From an uncultured Lachnospiraceae bacterium (lineage in GTDB: Bacteria > Bacillota > Clostridia > Lachnospirales > Lachnospiraceae), in contig CACWQE010000030.1 of assembly GCA_902762905.1 (NCBI GenBank), positions 1 to 32,657 on the forward strand: 32,657 nucleotides of DNA. The letters are read 5' to 3'. Numbering within the stretch: position 1 is the stretch's first letter; each line of letters opens with the position of its first letter. The notes beneath the pieces were generated by a model. It was not told the origin of the DNA. It ran no database searches and saw only the letters and a program-made list of their open reading frames with translations. The position numbers and the translations under genes were made by a program. Positions 7,787-15,511 of the stretch are shown in pieces.

Positions 7787-8029
7787 CTATTCGTTAATTG
7801 CCTGCTTTAACGCTTTGGCAAGCTGATCCGGGCAGGAAGTACCTTTGAAGCCGCACTGGATTCCCTCCATGCGGGCAATCGCATCGTGAACGTCCATTCC
7901 TTCTACTAAACGGGCAACGCCCTGGGTATTACCGTTACATCCGCCGTAGAACTTCACGCCGGTTACCTTTCCGTCTACAATATCAAAATCAATCTTCTGT
8001 GCACAAACACCTTGTGGCTTGTATGTCAT
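7787..8029 (-). CDS. TSCPD domain-containing protein
   Basis: This 80-residue protein is one compact domain with conserved GGCNGNTQGVARLVEG and the terminal GTSCPDQLAKAL, which name the TSCPD family (TIGR03905-like from memory). The domain also occurs at the C-terminus of adenosylcobalamin-dependent ribonucleotide reductases, where the Cys pair relates to redox or metal binding. The free-standing form has no firm function. ATG 8029 has AGAGGG six bases upstream; the in-frame ATG 8047 has no site. It is the first gene of a two-gene unit with murG. Confidence 0.9.
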   Translation of the reverse strand: MTYKPQGVCAQKIDFDIVDGKVTGVKFYGGCNGNTQGVARLVEGMDVHDAIARMEGIQCGFKGTSCPDQLAKALKQAINE

Positions 8030-8061
8030 ATGAATCCCTCTTTCCATTTGTATGATTAAGA

Positions 8062-8090
8062 ATTATAACACAGGAAATCTGTTTTGTGAA
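8062..8090 (-). promoter_or_regulatory. Promoter of the TSCPD-murG unit
   Basis: On the minus strand TTCACA, a 17-bp spacer and TATAAT, with TGT before the -10 (extended -10). It ends about 30 bp before the TSCPD start codon. Confidence 0.75.
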
Positions 8091-8179
8091 TGCATTAGAA
8101 TATTGTCGAATGAAATCAGAAATGAAAAGGAAATGCTGAAAATACGCCAAATAGCAAGGAATACTACGAGCGGATATAG

Positions 8180-8208
8180 TTGAGTTTGATAAGATTGCCT
8201 TGTAAACT
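8180..8208 (+). promoter_or_regulatory. Candidate promoter of the 8270 gene
   Basis: TTGAGT (8180-8185), a 17-bp spacer, then TAAACT (8203-8208). It faces away from the TSCPD promoter, so 8048-8269 is a divergent promoter region. Confidence 0.5.
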
Positions 8209-8226
8209 ATTTCTTAGAAAAGGACA

Positions 8227-8256
8227 TGCCCTTTAGGGCAAATTATCAAAGATAAT
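8227..8256 (+). other. Two adjacent small inverted repeats in a 5' leader
   Basis: TGCCCT/AGGGCA (8227-8240) and ATTATC/GATAAT (8242-8256) lie back to back just before the AGGAAGGG ribosome site of the 8270 gene. Both arms are perfect. They may fold in the leader RNA or bind a protein. Confidence 0.45.
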
Positions 8257-8269
8257 AGGAAGGGATACT

Positions 8270-9160
8270 ATGATTACGGAATTTATTATGAATCATTTAT
8301 TTATGAGCAGCATTGTGTTATTTGGAGTCGTTACTATTTTTTTGCAGTGGCTAATGGCGATGTCGCTGAAAGGATATGTAAAAGCGTCTGCCAATATGAA
8401 GACGACCAGAAAAAAGTTATTAATGAACCTGAAAAATCAGTTTGAGACGATTTATGGTATGAATTATCAGGTGCGCAATATTTCGGCATATGTGGACAAG
8501 TACCTGCTCAAAATGCGATTCTTAGGATTGGCGTTTTCGACGTGGGAGAGAGCACCGTTTCTAAGTGTAGGAATAGCAACATTGCTTGCCGGTGGGGAAG
8601 CGGGTTATTGTTATTGGACAAAGCAGCCGACAGCGTTGTATTCGGAAATCGGATTTACCTATGGTGCATATTGTGTTATACAGTTTGTTTTTTATCAGCT
8701 ATGTTCCATTCGAAGCAAACGGCAGCAGATACATATTCAGCTGGTGGATTATTTAGAGAATTATCTGACTAACCGGCTGATCCGTACAGCAGCGGGAAAT
8801 GCGGAACTTAAGGTATTAGATGCAGAGATGGAGGCTGCATTTATGGAAGGAAAAGCAAAAAACAAGGAATTAAAAAATGTAATCTTAGAGGAAGACAAGG
8901 CGAATACAAAGAAGAAAGCGAAAGCTAGAAAACAGGAAGAAACGGAAGAGGATATGGAGATGTTGAAACGGCTGCTGCGTGATATGGGGAATAAGAGCCG
9001 GACAGATGGAGAGAATATGGCAGAGCGTATTGTTGTGGAGGAACAGGATACAGAAAAAACGGCAAAGGATACTGCTGTGGATGAGGTGGCTGCTGGAGAA
9101 GAGATGGAGCAGTCGGATATTGAATTGTTAGAAGAGTTTGTGCAGAGTTTTCTGGCATAA
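8270..9160 (+). CDS. Integral membrane hypothetical protein with acidic coiled-coil tail
   Basis: This 296-residue protein has a first membrane segment at about 9-30, a basic cytoplasmic-type stretch with MKTTRKKLLMNLKNQ, two further hydrophobic segments at about 94-112 and 120-142, and then a long charged tail (about 175-296) with KANTKKKAKARKQEETEEDME, ending in acidic EEFVQSFLA. I do not recognise the family. The start has AGGAAGGG upstream. It precedes the cell-wall deacetylase by 45 bp in the same direction, so the two may be an operon. A role at the envelope is only suggested by this. Confidence 0.8.
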   Translation: MITEFIMNHLFMSSIVLFGVVTIFLQWLMAMSLKGYVKASANMKTTRKKLLMNLKNQFETIYGMNYQVRNISAYVDKYLLKMRFLGLAFSTWERAPFLSVGIATLLAGGEAGYCYWTKQPTALYSEIGFTYGAYCVIQFVFYQLCSIRSKRQQIHIQLVDYLENYLTNRLIRTAAGNAELKVLDAEMEAAFMEGKAKNKELKNVILEEDKANTKKKAKARKQEETEEDMEMLKRLLRDMGNKSRTDGENMAERIVVEEQDTEKTAKDTAVDEVAAGEEMEQSDIELLEEFVQSFLA

Positions 9161-9205
9161 AGCACGGATCACATAATATAATGATAAAAAACGGACGGAT
9201 TTAAT

Positions 9206-10126
9206 GTGACACAATTAGGTAGAAAACCAAAGAAAATACTACGCACATTAGGCATGCTGGCAGTGGTGATGGCAGTCGCATGGGGATATACCTGTTTGAA
9301 GAATAGTGGATCAGATCAGAATGGGAAGGTTGGGACGGAATCGGCGAATGAAAAAGGATATTTGGCAGAGGATGCAACTACGCAGGAAGTAACAGAAAAG
9401 GAACGCGTGATCGTAGAGGGTACAGATTATGACAGTATCGACAACACGTTGTATGGCTGGTGGTTTAAGAGAAATGATAATCATGAAGCGTCCGGTTGCC
9501 AGGATGATTTTGATATTACAGAATATCAGGCATATTACAGAGTGCCTGTCAGTGAAAAGAAAATGTATATTACATTCGATTGTGGATATGAAAATGGATA
9601 CACAGCGGATATTCTCGATGTATTAAAAGAAGAGGGAGTACCCGCTGCTTTTTTTGTGACTCAGACATTTATCCGGGATAATGTGGACTTAACCAAGCGG
9701 ATGAAAGAAGAGGGACATCTGGTATGTAACCATACGGTTACACATCCGTCTATGCCGTCAAAGTCCGTGAAAGAGCAGCAGGATGAATTGTTGACTTGTG
9801 AGACTTATATGAAAGAAGCAACGGGATATGAGATGGATCTGTTCTTCCGACCACCGCGGGGTGAATATAGCAAACGAACCCTACAGATGGCGAAAGATCT
9901 TGGTTATACAACGATATTCTGGTCGATGGCATACTTAGATTATGATGTCAATAATCAGCCAACCCCGGAGCATGTGATCGAACATTTTGCAAAGTATTAT
10001 CATCCCGGGGCAATTCCGCTTATACACAATGTGTCTCAGGCAAATCATGATGCGCTTAAGACGGTACTGCAGAATCTGAAGAAGGAAGGATACACATTTG
10101 GTACATTAAATGAGCTGTTGCAGTGA
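9206..10126 (+). CDS. PdaA-like polysaccharide (peptidoglycan) deacetylase
   Basis: A carbohydrate-esterase-4 domain follows an N-terminal membrane anchor (about 12-28) and a linker. Visible motifs are TFDCGYENG (123-131), HTVTH with metal-binding His176 and His180, RPPRGEYS from 215, FWSMAYLDYD, and the late LIHN. Together with YGWWFKRN before the domain, this resembles Bacillus PdaA, which removes the N-acetyl group of muramic acid in the route to cortex delta-lactam. In motif 1 the usual second Asp (Asn in PdaA) is Cys126. The start is GTG 9206 with only a weak GGACGG site. Whether it acts in spores or in vegetative wall cannot be told. Confidence 0.92.
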   Translation: MTQLGRKPKKILRTLGMLAVVMAVAWGYTCLKNSGSDQNGKVGTESANEKGYLAEDATTQEVTEKERVIVEGTDYDSIDNTLYGWWFKRNDNHEASGCQDDFDITEYQAYYRVPVSEKKMYITFDCGYENGYTADILDVLKEEGVPAAFFVTQTFIRDNVDLTKRMKEEGHLVCNHTVTHPSMPSKSVKEQQDELLTCETYMKEATGYEMDLFFRPPRGEYSKRTLQMAKDLGYTTIFWSMAYLDYDVNNQPTPEHVIEHFAKYYHPGAIPLIHNVSQANHDALKTVLQNLKKEGYTFGTLNELLQ

Positions 10127-10208
10127 TGATCAGGTGGGAATAAAGTGCATAAATCACAGGAATAAAAATAACTAAAATGATGAAAATAAGATTGTGGAGA
10201 ATAAATGA

Positions 10209-10237
10209 TTGATATTTTCATAGGCTTTTGTTAAAAT
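10209..10237 (+). promoter_or_regulatory. pgi promoter
   Basis: TTGATA (10209-10214), 17 bp, TAAAAT (10232-10237), with TGT before the -10. It leaves a leader of about 70 nt ahead of pgi. The rest of the gap from 10127 shows no other clear signal. Confidence 0.75.
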
Positions 10238-10315
10238 ATAGGTTGGTTTTGAGGGGAAAATAAGAGCAGGGACGCAACAATACCTGTGCCAATAAGAACA
10301 AAGGAGAGCAAAGAG

Positions 10316-11680
10316 ATGGCAGAGAGCATTAGTTTTGACTATAGCAATGCGATGTTCATGGTAGATGAGAGTGATATCGCAGCTATGAAAGACAGAGTTT
10401 TAGAGGCAAAGAAGACACTTTTGGACAGAACTGGTGAAGGAAATGATTTCCTTGGCTGGATTGATCTTCCGGTGAACTATGATAAGGAAGAGTTCAATCG
10501 TATCAAAGCAGCAGCAAAGAAGATTCAGAGTGATTCCGATATTTTATTAGTAATTGGTATTGGTGGTTCTTATCTCGGAGCAAGAGCTGCAATTGAAGCA
10601 TTGCGTCATACATTCTATAACGTAATTGACAAAGACATGAGACAGGGATGCCCAGAGATCTATTTCTGTGGTAATAATATAAGCTCAACATACCTTGAGC
10701 ATTTGTTAGAGGTAGTTGGTGATAGAGATTTCTCTATTAACATTATTTCTAAGTCAGGAACAACAACAGAGCCTGCAATTGCATTTCGTTTGTTCCGTAA
10801 GTTATTAGTTGAGAAGTACGGTGAGAAAGAAGCTGCTAAGAGAATCTACGCAACAACCGACAAGGAGAAGGGTGCACTTAAGAAGTTGGCAGATGAGGAA
10901 GGTTTTGAGACATTCGTTGTACCAGATGATGTAGGAGGAAGATTCTCTGTTCTCACAGCAGTTGGTTTACTTCCAATTGCAGTCAGTGGTGCAGATATCA
11001 AACAGTTAATGGTTGGTGCAGCAACAGCAAGACAGACCTGTTTAGAGGCTGATTTTGAGCATAATGATGCATTACAGTATGCAGCACTTCGTAATATTCT
11101 TCGTGAGAAGGGCAAGACGATGGAGATTCTTGCAAACTACACACCATCTGTTCATTACATTGGTGAGTGGTGGAAGCAGTTGTTTGGTGAGTCAGAAGGT
11201 AAAGATGGCAAGGGTATCTACCCTACAGCCTGTGATTTTACAACTGATTTGCATTCTCTTGGTCAGTTCATTCAGGATGGTACGAAGAATCATATTGAGA
11301 CGGTTGTCAACATTGGATCTCCAAGACGTAAGATCATTATGGAGCAGGAAGATGACGATTTAGATGGATTAAATTATCTTGCAGGAAGAACTGTGGATTA
11401 TATCAACAAGCAGGCAATGAATGGAACAGTTCTTGCCCATGTTGATGGTGAGATTCCAAACCTTATGATCACAGTTCCTTATATGTCAGAGTTTAACTTA
11501 GGCGAGTTATTCTATTTCTTTGAGTTCGCTTGTGGTGTATCCGGCTATGTATTAGGTGTTAACCCATTCAATCAGCCAGGTGTAGAGAGCTACAAGAAGA
11601 ACATGTTCGCATTACTTGGTAAGCCAGGTTTCGAGGAGCAGAGAAAAGTTCTTATGGAGAGAATGAAGAAAGAGAAATAA
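10316..11680 (+). CDS. pgi: Glucose-6-phosphate isomerase
   Basis: This enzyme interconverts glucose 6-phosphate and fructose 6-phosphate in glycolysis and gluconeogenesis. The 454-residue length fits the short bacterial class. Motifs include [12 protein letters not shown] (about 80-91), the phosphate-binding [24 protein letters not shown] (PGI signature 1 region), and [14 protein letters not shown] [14 protein letters not shown] near the C-terminus, which carries the catalytic Lys. ATG 10316 has AAGGAG nine bases upstream; a longer in-frame GTG start at 10286 has no site. Codon use is strongly biased, as expected of a highly expressed gene. It has its own promoter and terminator. Confidence 0.97.
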   Translation: MAESISFDYSNAMFMVDESDIAAMKDRVLEAKKTLLDRTGEGNDFLGWIDLPVNYDKEEFNRIKAAAKKIQSDSDILLVIGIGGSYLGARAAIEALRHTFYNVIDKDMRQGCPEIYFCGNNISSTYLEHLLEVVGDRDFSINIISKSGTTTEPAIAFRLFRKLLVEKYGEKEAAKRIYATTDKEKGALKKLADEEGFETFVVPDDVGGRFSVLTAVGLLPIAVSGADIKQLMVGAATARQTCLEADFEHNDALQYAALRNILREKGKTMEILANYTPSVHYIGEWWKQLFGESEGKDGKGIYPTACDFTTDLHSLGQFIQDGTKNHIETVVNIGSPRRKIIMEQEDDDLDGLNYLAGRTVDYINKQAMNGTVLAHVDGEIPNLMITVPYMSEFNLGELFYFFEFACGVSGYVLGVNPFNQPGVESYKKNMFALLGKPGFEEQRKVLMERMKKEK

Positions 11681-11734
11681 TAAGTCTGGCAGTATAGAAG
11701 ATATGCTGCATTCGGATTATAATTAAGAAGACAG

Positions 11735-11780
11735 AATGAGCCGTTCTGGTAGTAATTACCATTTGGACGGCTCATTTTTT
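11735..11780 (+). terminator. pgi terminator
   Basis: AATGAGCCGT (11735-11744) pairs with ACGGCTCATT (11767-11776); an inner TGGTA/TACCA stem caps it and a T run follows. Confidence 0.9.
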
Positions 11781-11833
11781 GTCCTTATGTGGGTGAAATG
11801 TACTTGGCTTTCGCCATTTTTAAGGATTTTCTC

Positions 11834-11862
11834 TTGTGCTTTCCAATAATTCCAAGTATAAT
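11834..11862 (+). promoter_or_regulatory. Candidate malQ promoter
   Basis: A perfect TATAAT (11857-11862) lies 17 bp after TTGTGC (11834-11839), a weak -35 that keeps only the TTG. It would give a leader of about 110 nt that includes the palindrome at 11926-11948. Confidence 0.45.
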
Positions 11863-11925
11863 AATATTTTGTGGTGCCGATAAATGGCGGTTACACGGTT
11901 AGGGATAAGGAATGAAAGAATACAT

Positions 11926-11948
11926 ATTATAGAGGTGTTTTCTATAAT
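11926..11948. promoter_or_regulatory. Palindrome before malQ (operator or leader hairpin)
   Basis: ATTATAGA (11926-11933) and TCTATAAT (11941-11948) form a perfect 8-bp inverted repeat around a 7-nt centre. The right arm contains TATAAT, so the palindrome would cover a -10 if a second promoter were used. It lies 16 bp before the malQ ribosome site. Confidence 0.5.
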
Positions 11949-11978
11949 AAGATACAATGAGTGTGGAGGAATTATATC

Positions 11979-13511
11979 ATGACAGATAATTCAAGTTTGG
12001 GTTTGGATTATGACAAGTATGCAGGAATACTTGCACATCCAACATCATTTCCGGGATCTTATGGAATTGGAGATTTGGGACCGGGAGCATATGCGTTTAT
12101 AGATTTTTTGGAGAGATCAGGATTGAATCTCTGGCAGGTACTGCCACTTGGTCATACCGGTTTTTGTGATTCTCCATACCAGCCATTCTCCTCATTTGCA
12201 GGACAGCCGTTGATCATCAGTATTGACGATCTTCGCCAGGCAGGTCTGTTGTGGGATGAAGATTTCTATCAGATGCCACAGTGGGATCCGTGTAAGATTG
12301 AATATGGTAAAGCGATTGAATTCAAGACCGGATTGTTGAAGAAGGCATATGAGCGTTATCAGAATCCGGATATTCATGACGCATATTCTACCAGTGTGGA
12401 ATTTGCGGCAGAGTATGATGCATTTTGCAAGGAGTCAGACTGGTTGGATGATTATGCATTGTTTATGGCAGGCAAAGATTATTTTCAGGGTGCACCATGG
12501 TATATGTGGGAAGATTCGTTAAAGAAGCCAACCGCGAAACAGAAAGCAGAGTGGATGACAAAGCTTGCTGTAGAGGTGGAATACTATCGGTTTATCCAGT
12601 TCCTGTTCTATAGACAGTGGACGGCACTTAAGAAATATGCGAATGACAAGGGTATCAAGGTAGTTGGTGATATCCCAATCTTTGTGGCATGGGACAGTGT
12701 GGATGTATGGTGTAATAAGAAGTTATTTGATCTGGATTCGAAGGGTTATCCGAAGACGGTAGCGGGTGTACCACCAGATTATTTCTCAGCAACCGGACAG
12801 TTGTGGGGCAATCCGCTTTATAAGTGGAGCGAACATACGAAGACCGGATATGAGTGGTGGTTTAATAGAATCCGTCATCAGTTGAAGTTAGCGGACTTCC
12901 TACGAATTGACCATTTCCGAGGTTTTGATAAATATTGGGCTGTTCCATATGGGGAAGAGACTGCCGTGAATGGTAAATGGATGGAGGCTCCGGGCGTGAA
13001 TTTCTTCACACAGTTAGAGGCAACACTTGGATACCATATGCCAATTATTGCAGAAGACTTGGGCGAGATCGATCAGTCGGTTATTGATCTTCGTGATAAG
13101 TTTGGTCTTCCGGGTATGAAGATCTTACAGTTTGGATTTGAGAATCCGGATGAGAACAGTTTCTTACCACATAACTTTATCCGTAACTGTGTATGCTATA
13201 CAGGAACACATGATAATGATACAACACTTGGCTGGTATCAGAAGTGTTATGAGCAGTCAAGAGACAAATTGAGAAGATACTACAACACAGATGGTGGAGA
13301 TGTGTGTTGGACATTGATCCGTGCGTGCTTTTCTTCGGTTGCGAATATGGCAATCGTACCGATGCAGGATGTTCTTTGCTTAGATTCCTGGGCAAGAATG
13401 AATACACCGGGTGTTGGTGAAGGTAACTGGGCATGGAGATTCCGTATGGAAGATATGAATGACCAGTTAGAACGCAGATTATATGAGACTGCTAAGTTAT
13501 ACGGTAGATAA
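11979..13511 (+). CDS. malQ: 4-alpha-glucanotransferase (amylomaltase)
   Basis: MalQ moves alpha-1,4-glucan segments between maltodextrins, feeding glucose and longer glucans into glycogen and maltodextrin use. The 510-residue GH77 protein opens with AHPTSFPGSYGIGDLG and has LPLGHTG and SPYQPFSSFAGQP. The GH77 catalytic triad is visible: nucleophile Asp311 in RIDHFRG, acid/base Glu359 in IAEDLG, and Asp412 in GTHDNDT. ATG 11979 has TGGAGG about ten bases upstream; the in-frame GTG at 11961 is too close to any site. Being next to pgi, it would supply that enzyme's pathway through glucose and glucose phosphates. Confidence 0.96.
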   Translation: MTDNSSLGLDYDKYAGILAHPTSFPGSYGIGDLGPGAYAFIDFLERSGLNLWQVLPLGHTGFCDSPYQPFSSFAGQPLIISIDDLRQAGLLWDEDFYQMPQWDPCKIEYGKAIEFKTGLLKKAYERYQNPDIHDAYSTSVEFAAEYDAFCKESDWLDDYALFMAGKDYFQGAPWYMWEDSLKKPTAKQKAEWMTKLAVEVEYYRFIQFLFYRQWTALKKYANDKGIKVVGDIPIFVAWDSVDVWCNKKLFDLDSKGYPKTVAGVPPDYFSATGQLWGNPLYKWSEHTKTGYEWWFNRIRHQLKLADFLRIDHFRGFDKYWAVPYGEETAVNGKWMEAPGVNFFTQLEATLGYHMPIIAEDLGEIDQSVIDLRDKFGLPGMKILQFGFENPDENSFLPHNFIRNCVCYTGTHDNDTTLGWYQKCYEQSRDKLRRYYNTDGGDVCWTLIRACFSSVANMAIVPMQDVLCLDSWARMNTPGVGEGNWAWRFRMEDMNDQLERRLYETAKLYGR

Positions 13512-13610
13512 GATAAAGATTGCAGGGGCTTGTAATAGAGGACGGCATAGCTCTTGTATATTGAGTGATAGAATTGTTTGTTAAGAAGATATCCAGATAA
13601 GGAGTTAGGA

Positions 13611-14336
13611 ATGAGAAGCGTACTTGTATTGGCATTTTTGTTTTTGTTTCTGGTATTAATGATACCAGTACATTTGATACTTTTGCTGATAGGACAATTC
13701 AATAAAGAACTTCGTTTCCGTGTTGGAAATGCGATTGTATATTGGGCATTTCGCTGGGAACTGTTTCAGGCGGGAGCGCATATTACAGTGAAGGGAACGG
13801 AGAATATACCGGATGAGCCGGTACTGTTTGTTTCAAACCACCGAAGCTATTTTGATATTCTGGTGCTGCATACGACAAGTACCAAACGACCGGGATTTGT
13901 AGCGAAAGCGGAGATGGATAAGTTCCCACTACTTAACTGGTGGATGCGGAATATATGCTGTATTTTCTTGGATCGTAATGATCTGCGATCCGGTGTGGAA
14001 ATGATCAGGAAGGGTGCGGAACAGATTAAGAATGGTCATTCCATGGTCATCTGTCCGGAGGGAACAAGGAATCAGAAAGCTGAGATGCTTCCATTTAAGG
14101 AAGGAAGCCTGAAAATGGCAGAGAAAGCGGATTGTCCGGTTGTTCCGGTGACACTGATCGGTACAGATGGTCTGTTGGAGGCAAGACCGGGATTTGATAT
14201 TCGAAGCGGTAATGTAACGGTTGTATATGGCGAACCGTTCTATATGAAAGATCTGCCGAAGGAGCAGCGCAAACATGCAGGAGCATATGTGCAGCAGATC
14301 ATAGAAGACACGATGAAACAAGAAACAGGCAATTAG
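13611..14336 (+). CDS. plsC: 1-acyl-sn-glycerol-3-phosphate acyltransferase (PlsC family)
   Basis: PlsC acylates lysophosphatidic acid to phosphatidic acid at the inner membrane. This 241-residue protein has an N-terminal membrane segment (about 3-25), the catalytic NHRSYFD (76-82, an HX4D motif with His77 and Asp82), the substrate motif CPEGTRNQ (148-155), and VVPVTLIGTDG. ATG 13611 follows AAGGAG by six bases; the in-frame TTG upstream at 13578 is not supported. The next gene follows within 30 bp, so they are probably co-transcribed. Confidence 0.93.
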   Translation: MRSVLVLAFLFLFLVLMIPVHLILLLIGQFNKELRFRVGNAIVYWAFRWELFQAGAHITVKGTENIPDEPVLFVSNHRSYFDILVLHTTSTKRPGFVAKAEMDKFPLLNWWMRNICCIFLDRNDLRSGVEMIRKGAEQIKNGHSMVICPEGTRNQKAEMLPFKEGSLKMAEKADCPVVPVTLIGTDGLLEARPGFDIRSGNVTVVYGEPFYMKDLPKEQRKHAGAYVQQIIEDTMKQETGN

Positions 14337-14364
14337 TGCCGGAGTATTACAAGGAGGATAATAT

Positions 14365-14922
14365 ATGAGTCCATTAGTTATTACATTGATTGTGGTTGCC
14401 GTATTGATCGGTATTTTGGTAGCATTGTATTTTGTAGGTAACAGAATGCAGAAGAAACAGTTAGCGCAGAAGGAAGAAATGCAGGCAGCTGCACAGCAGA
14501 CCTCTATGCTGATCATTGATAAGAAGATGATGAAGTTGAAGGATGCCGGACTTCCTAAAGTTGTTATGGATCAGACACCAAAGCGTTTTCGTAATGCAAA
14601 GATGCCAATCGTTAAGGCAAAGGTTGGTCCGCAGACTTTGAATTTAATTTGTGACGATGGCATATTTGATGATCTGCCAACCAAGTGTGAAGTAAAGGCT
14701 ATGGTAAGCGGTATCTATATCACAGAGATTAAGAGTGTTCGTGGAAAGAAGAAGAACACTGCTGAAGAACCAAAGAAGAAGAGCTTTGGTGCAAAGATGC
14801 GTAAGAAACAGAGAGAATTGCAGAACGAATACGCAAAGGAAGAAAAAGAGAAGGAAGCGCGTAAGGCAGCAAAGGCTGAGGAGAAGAAGAAGGCGGCACA
14901 GGCTAAGAAGATCACAAAGTAG
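14365..14922 (+). CDS. Membrane-anchored hypothetical protein with Lys-rich tail
   Basis: The 185-residue product has one N-terminal membrane segment (about 4-27), a short charged helix, and a compact middle domain (about 48-130) with LIIDKKMMKLKDAGLPK and the motif LPTKCEVKAMVSGIYI. The C-terminal tail of about 55 residues alternates Lys, Glu and Ala. AAGGAGG precedes the ATG. I do not recognise a named family. The basic tail would sit in the cytoplasm and could touch nucleic acid, ribosomes or acidic lipid, but this is a guess. It follows plsC closely. The inverted repeat copy begins eight bases after its stop. Confidence 0.8.
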   Translation: MSPLVITLIVVAVLIGILVALYFVGNRMQKKQLAQKEEMQAAAQQTSMLIIDKKMMKLKDAGLPKVVMDQTPKRFRNAKMPIVKAKVGPQTLNLICDDGIFDDLPTKCEVKAMVSGIYITEIKSVRGKKKNTAEEPKKKSFGAKMRKKQRELQNEYAKEEKEKEARKAAKAEEKKKAAQAKKITK

Positions 14923-14929
14923 ATTTTTC

Positions 14930-15310
14930 CCCTTGCACAGCGTAAGTGAAACGGACGCGCATGTTTGGGTTGTGAACCCGGCTTTGGGCGGTGTCATATT
15001 GCAGCAGGCACATTCGCATTACGGGCTCGCACGCAGCAGATACTAATGCTCCTTATAATATGCTAACTCACAATAAAAGAGGCTATGGATTCTTGAATGT
15101 ATATATGTGTTATACGTAAACATTCTTAATCCATAGCCTCTTTTGGTTCGTTATGCATATTATTACATCGCAAAGTGCTGGCGTGCTCCACGTACCTGCT
15201 TGCAAACATGACAGACCGCCCTTGCCGGGATTTACTTTTTTGAACATGCGCTGTTTACTGTGTAATCTCATTACGGCTGTGCTTATCGCCCACCCGAAGC
15301 CGTCCGGCGT
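14930..15310 (-). repeat. Structured repeat element, copy 2 (inverted, diverged)
   Basis: Read on the minus strand, this shows the same order of blocks as copy 3. An ACGGCTTCGG...GCGATAAGCAC block (15276-15303; 25 of 28 positions match copy 3) is followed by AAGCAGGTAC (15191-15200), a long hairpin (15075-15144), TTAGTATCTGCTGCG, GTGCCTGCTGCAATATG and the terminal GCGCGTCCGT...CTTACGCTGTGCAAGG (14931-14960). The hairpin sequence is unlike that of copies 1 and 3. The blocks between are diverged, with an insertion of about 35 bp between the first two. No ORF is convincing here. Confidence 0.75.
15075..15144. terminator. Long hairpin in repeat copy 2, terminator-like in both directions
   Basis: AAAAGAGGCTATGGATT (15075-15091) pairs with AATCCATAGCCTCTTTT (15128-15144), and the stem continues through GAATGT/ACATTC with one bulge. 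Flanking A and T runs mean it could stop transcription both ways, including readthrough from the 14365 gene 150 bp upstream. Its place inside the element equals that of the nested hairpin in copies 1 and 3. Confidence 0.75.
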
Positions 15311-15511
15311 TAATACGACACCGAAACTTTGACTGTAGTTAATATTAACGCTCTAGCTACATACTGAGACAGAAGAATATATATAGCATGAAATTGTCAA
15401 TTCACAGAAGTAAAGAATGGATTTATTGATAAGCCTGCCTTTCACTATACACATAATGAACCAGATTGTTTTTATCTCTTTTAATTTGTCATTACGTAGA
15501 TCACCTGTGTC
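15311..15511. other. Spacer between the two divergent repeat copies
   Basis: About 200 bp of A/T-rich sequence without a convincing gene. It holds a perfect 12-bp palindrome, GTTAATATTAAC (15338-15349), itself set between TGTAG (15335-15339) and CTACA (15357-15361). I see nothing else that I can support in it. Confidence 0.5.

Noticed and set aside
11885..11896. Catabolite-response (cre) site before malQ at TGGCGGTTACA
   Set aside because: The spacing between TG and CG is too short for the cre consensus.
13929..14516. 195-aa minus-strand ORF
   Set aside because: It crosses two plus-strand genes with clear motifs and ribosome sites; its composition is that of antisense reading.
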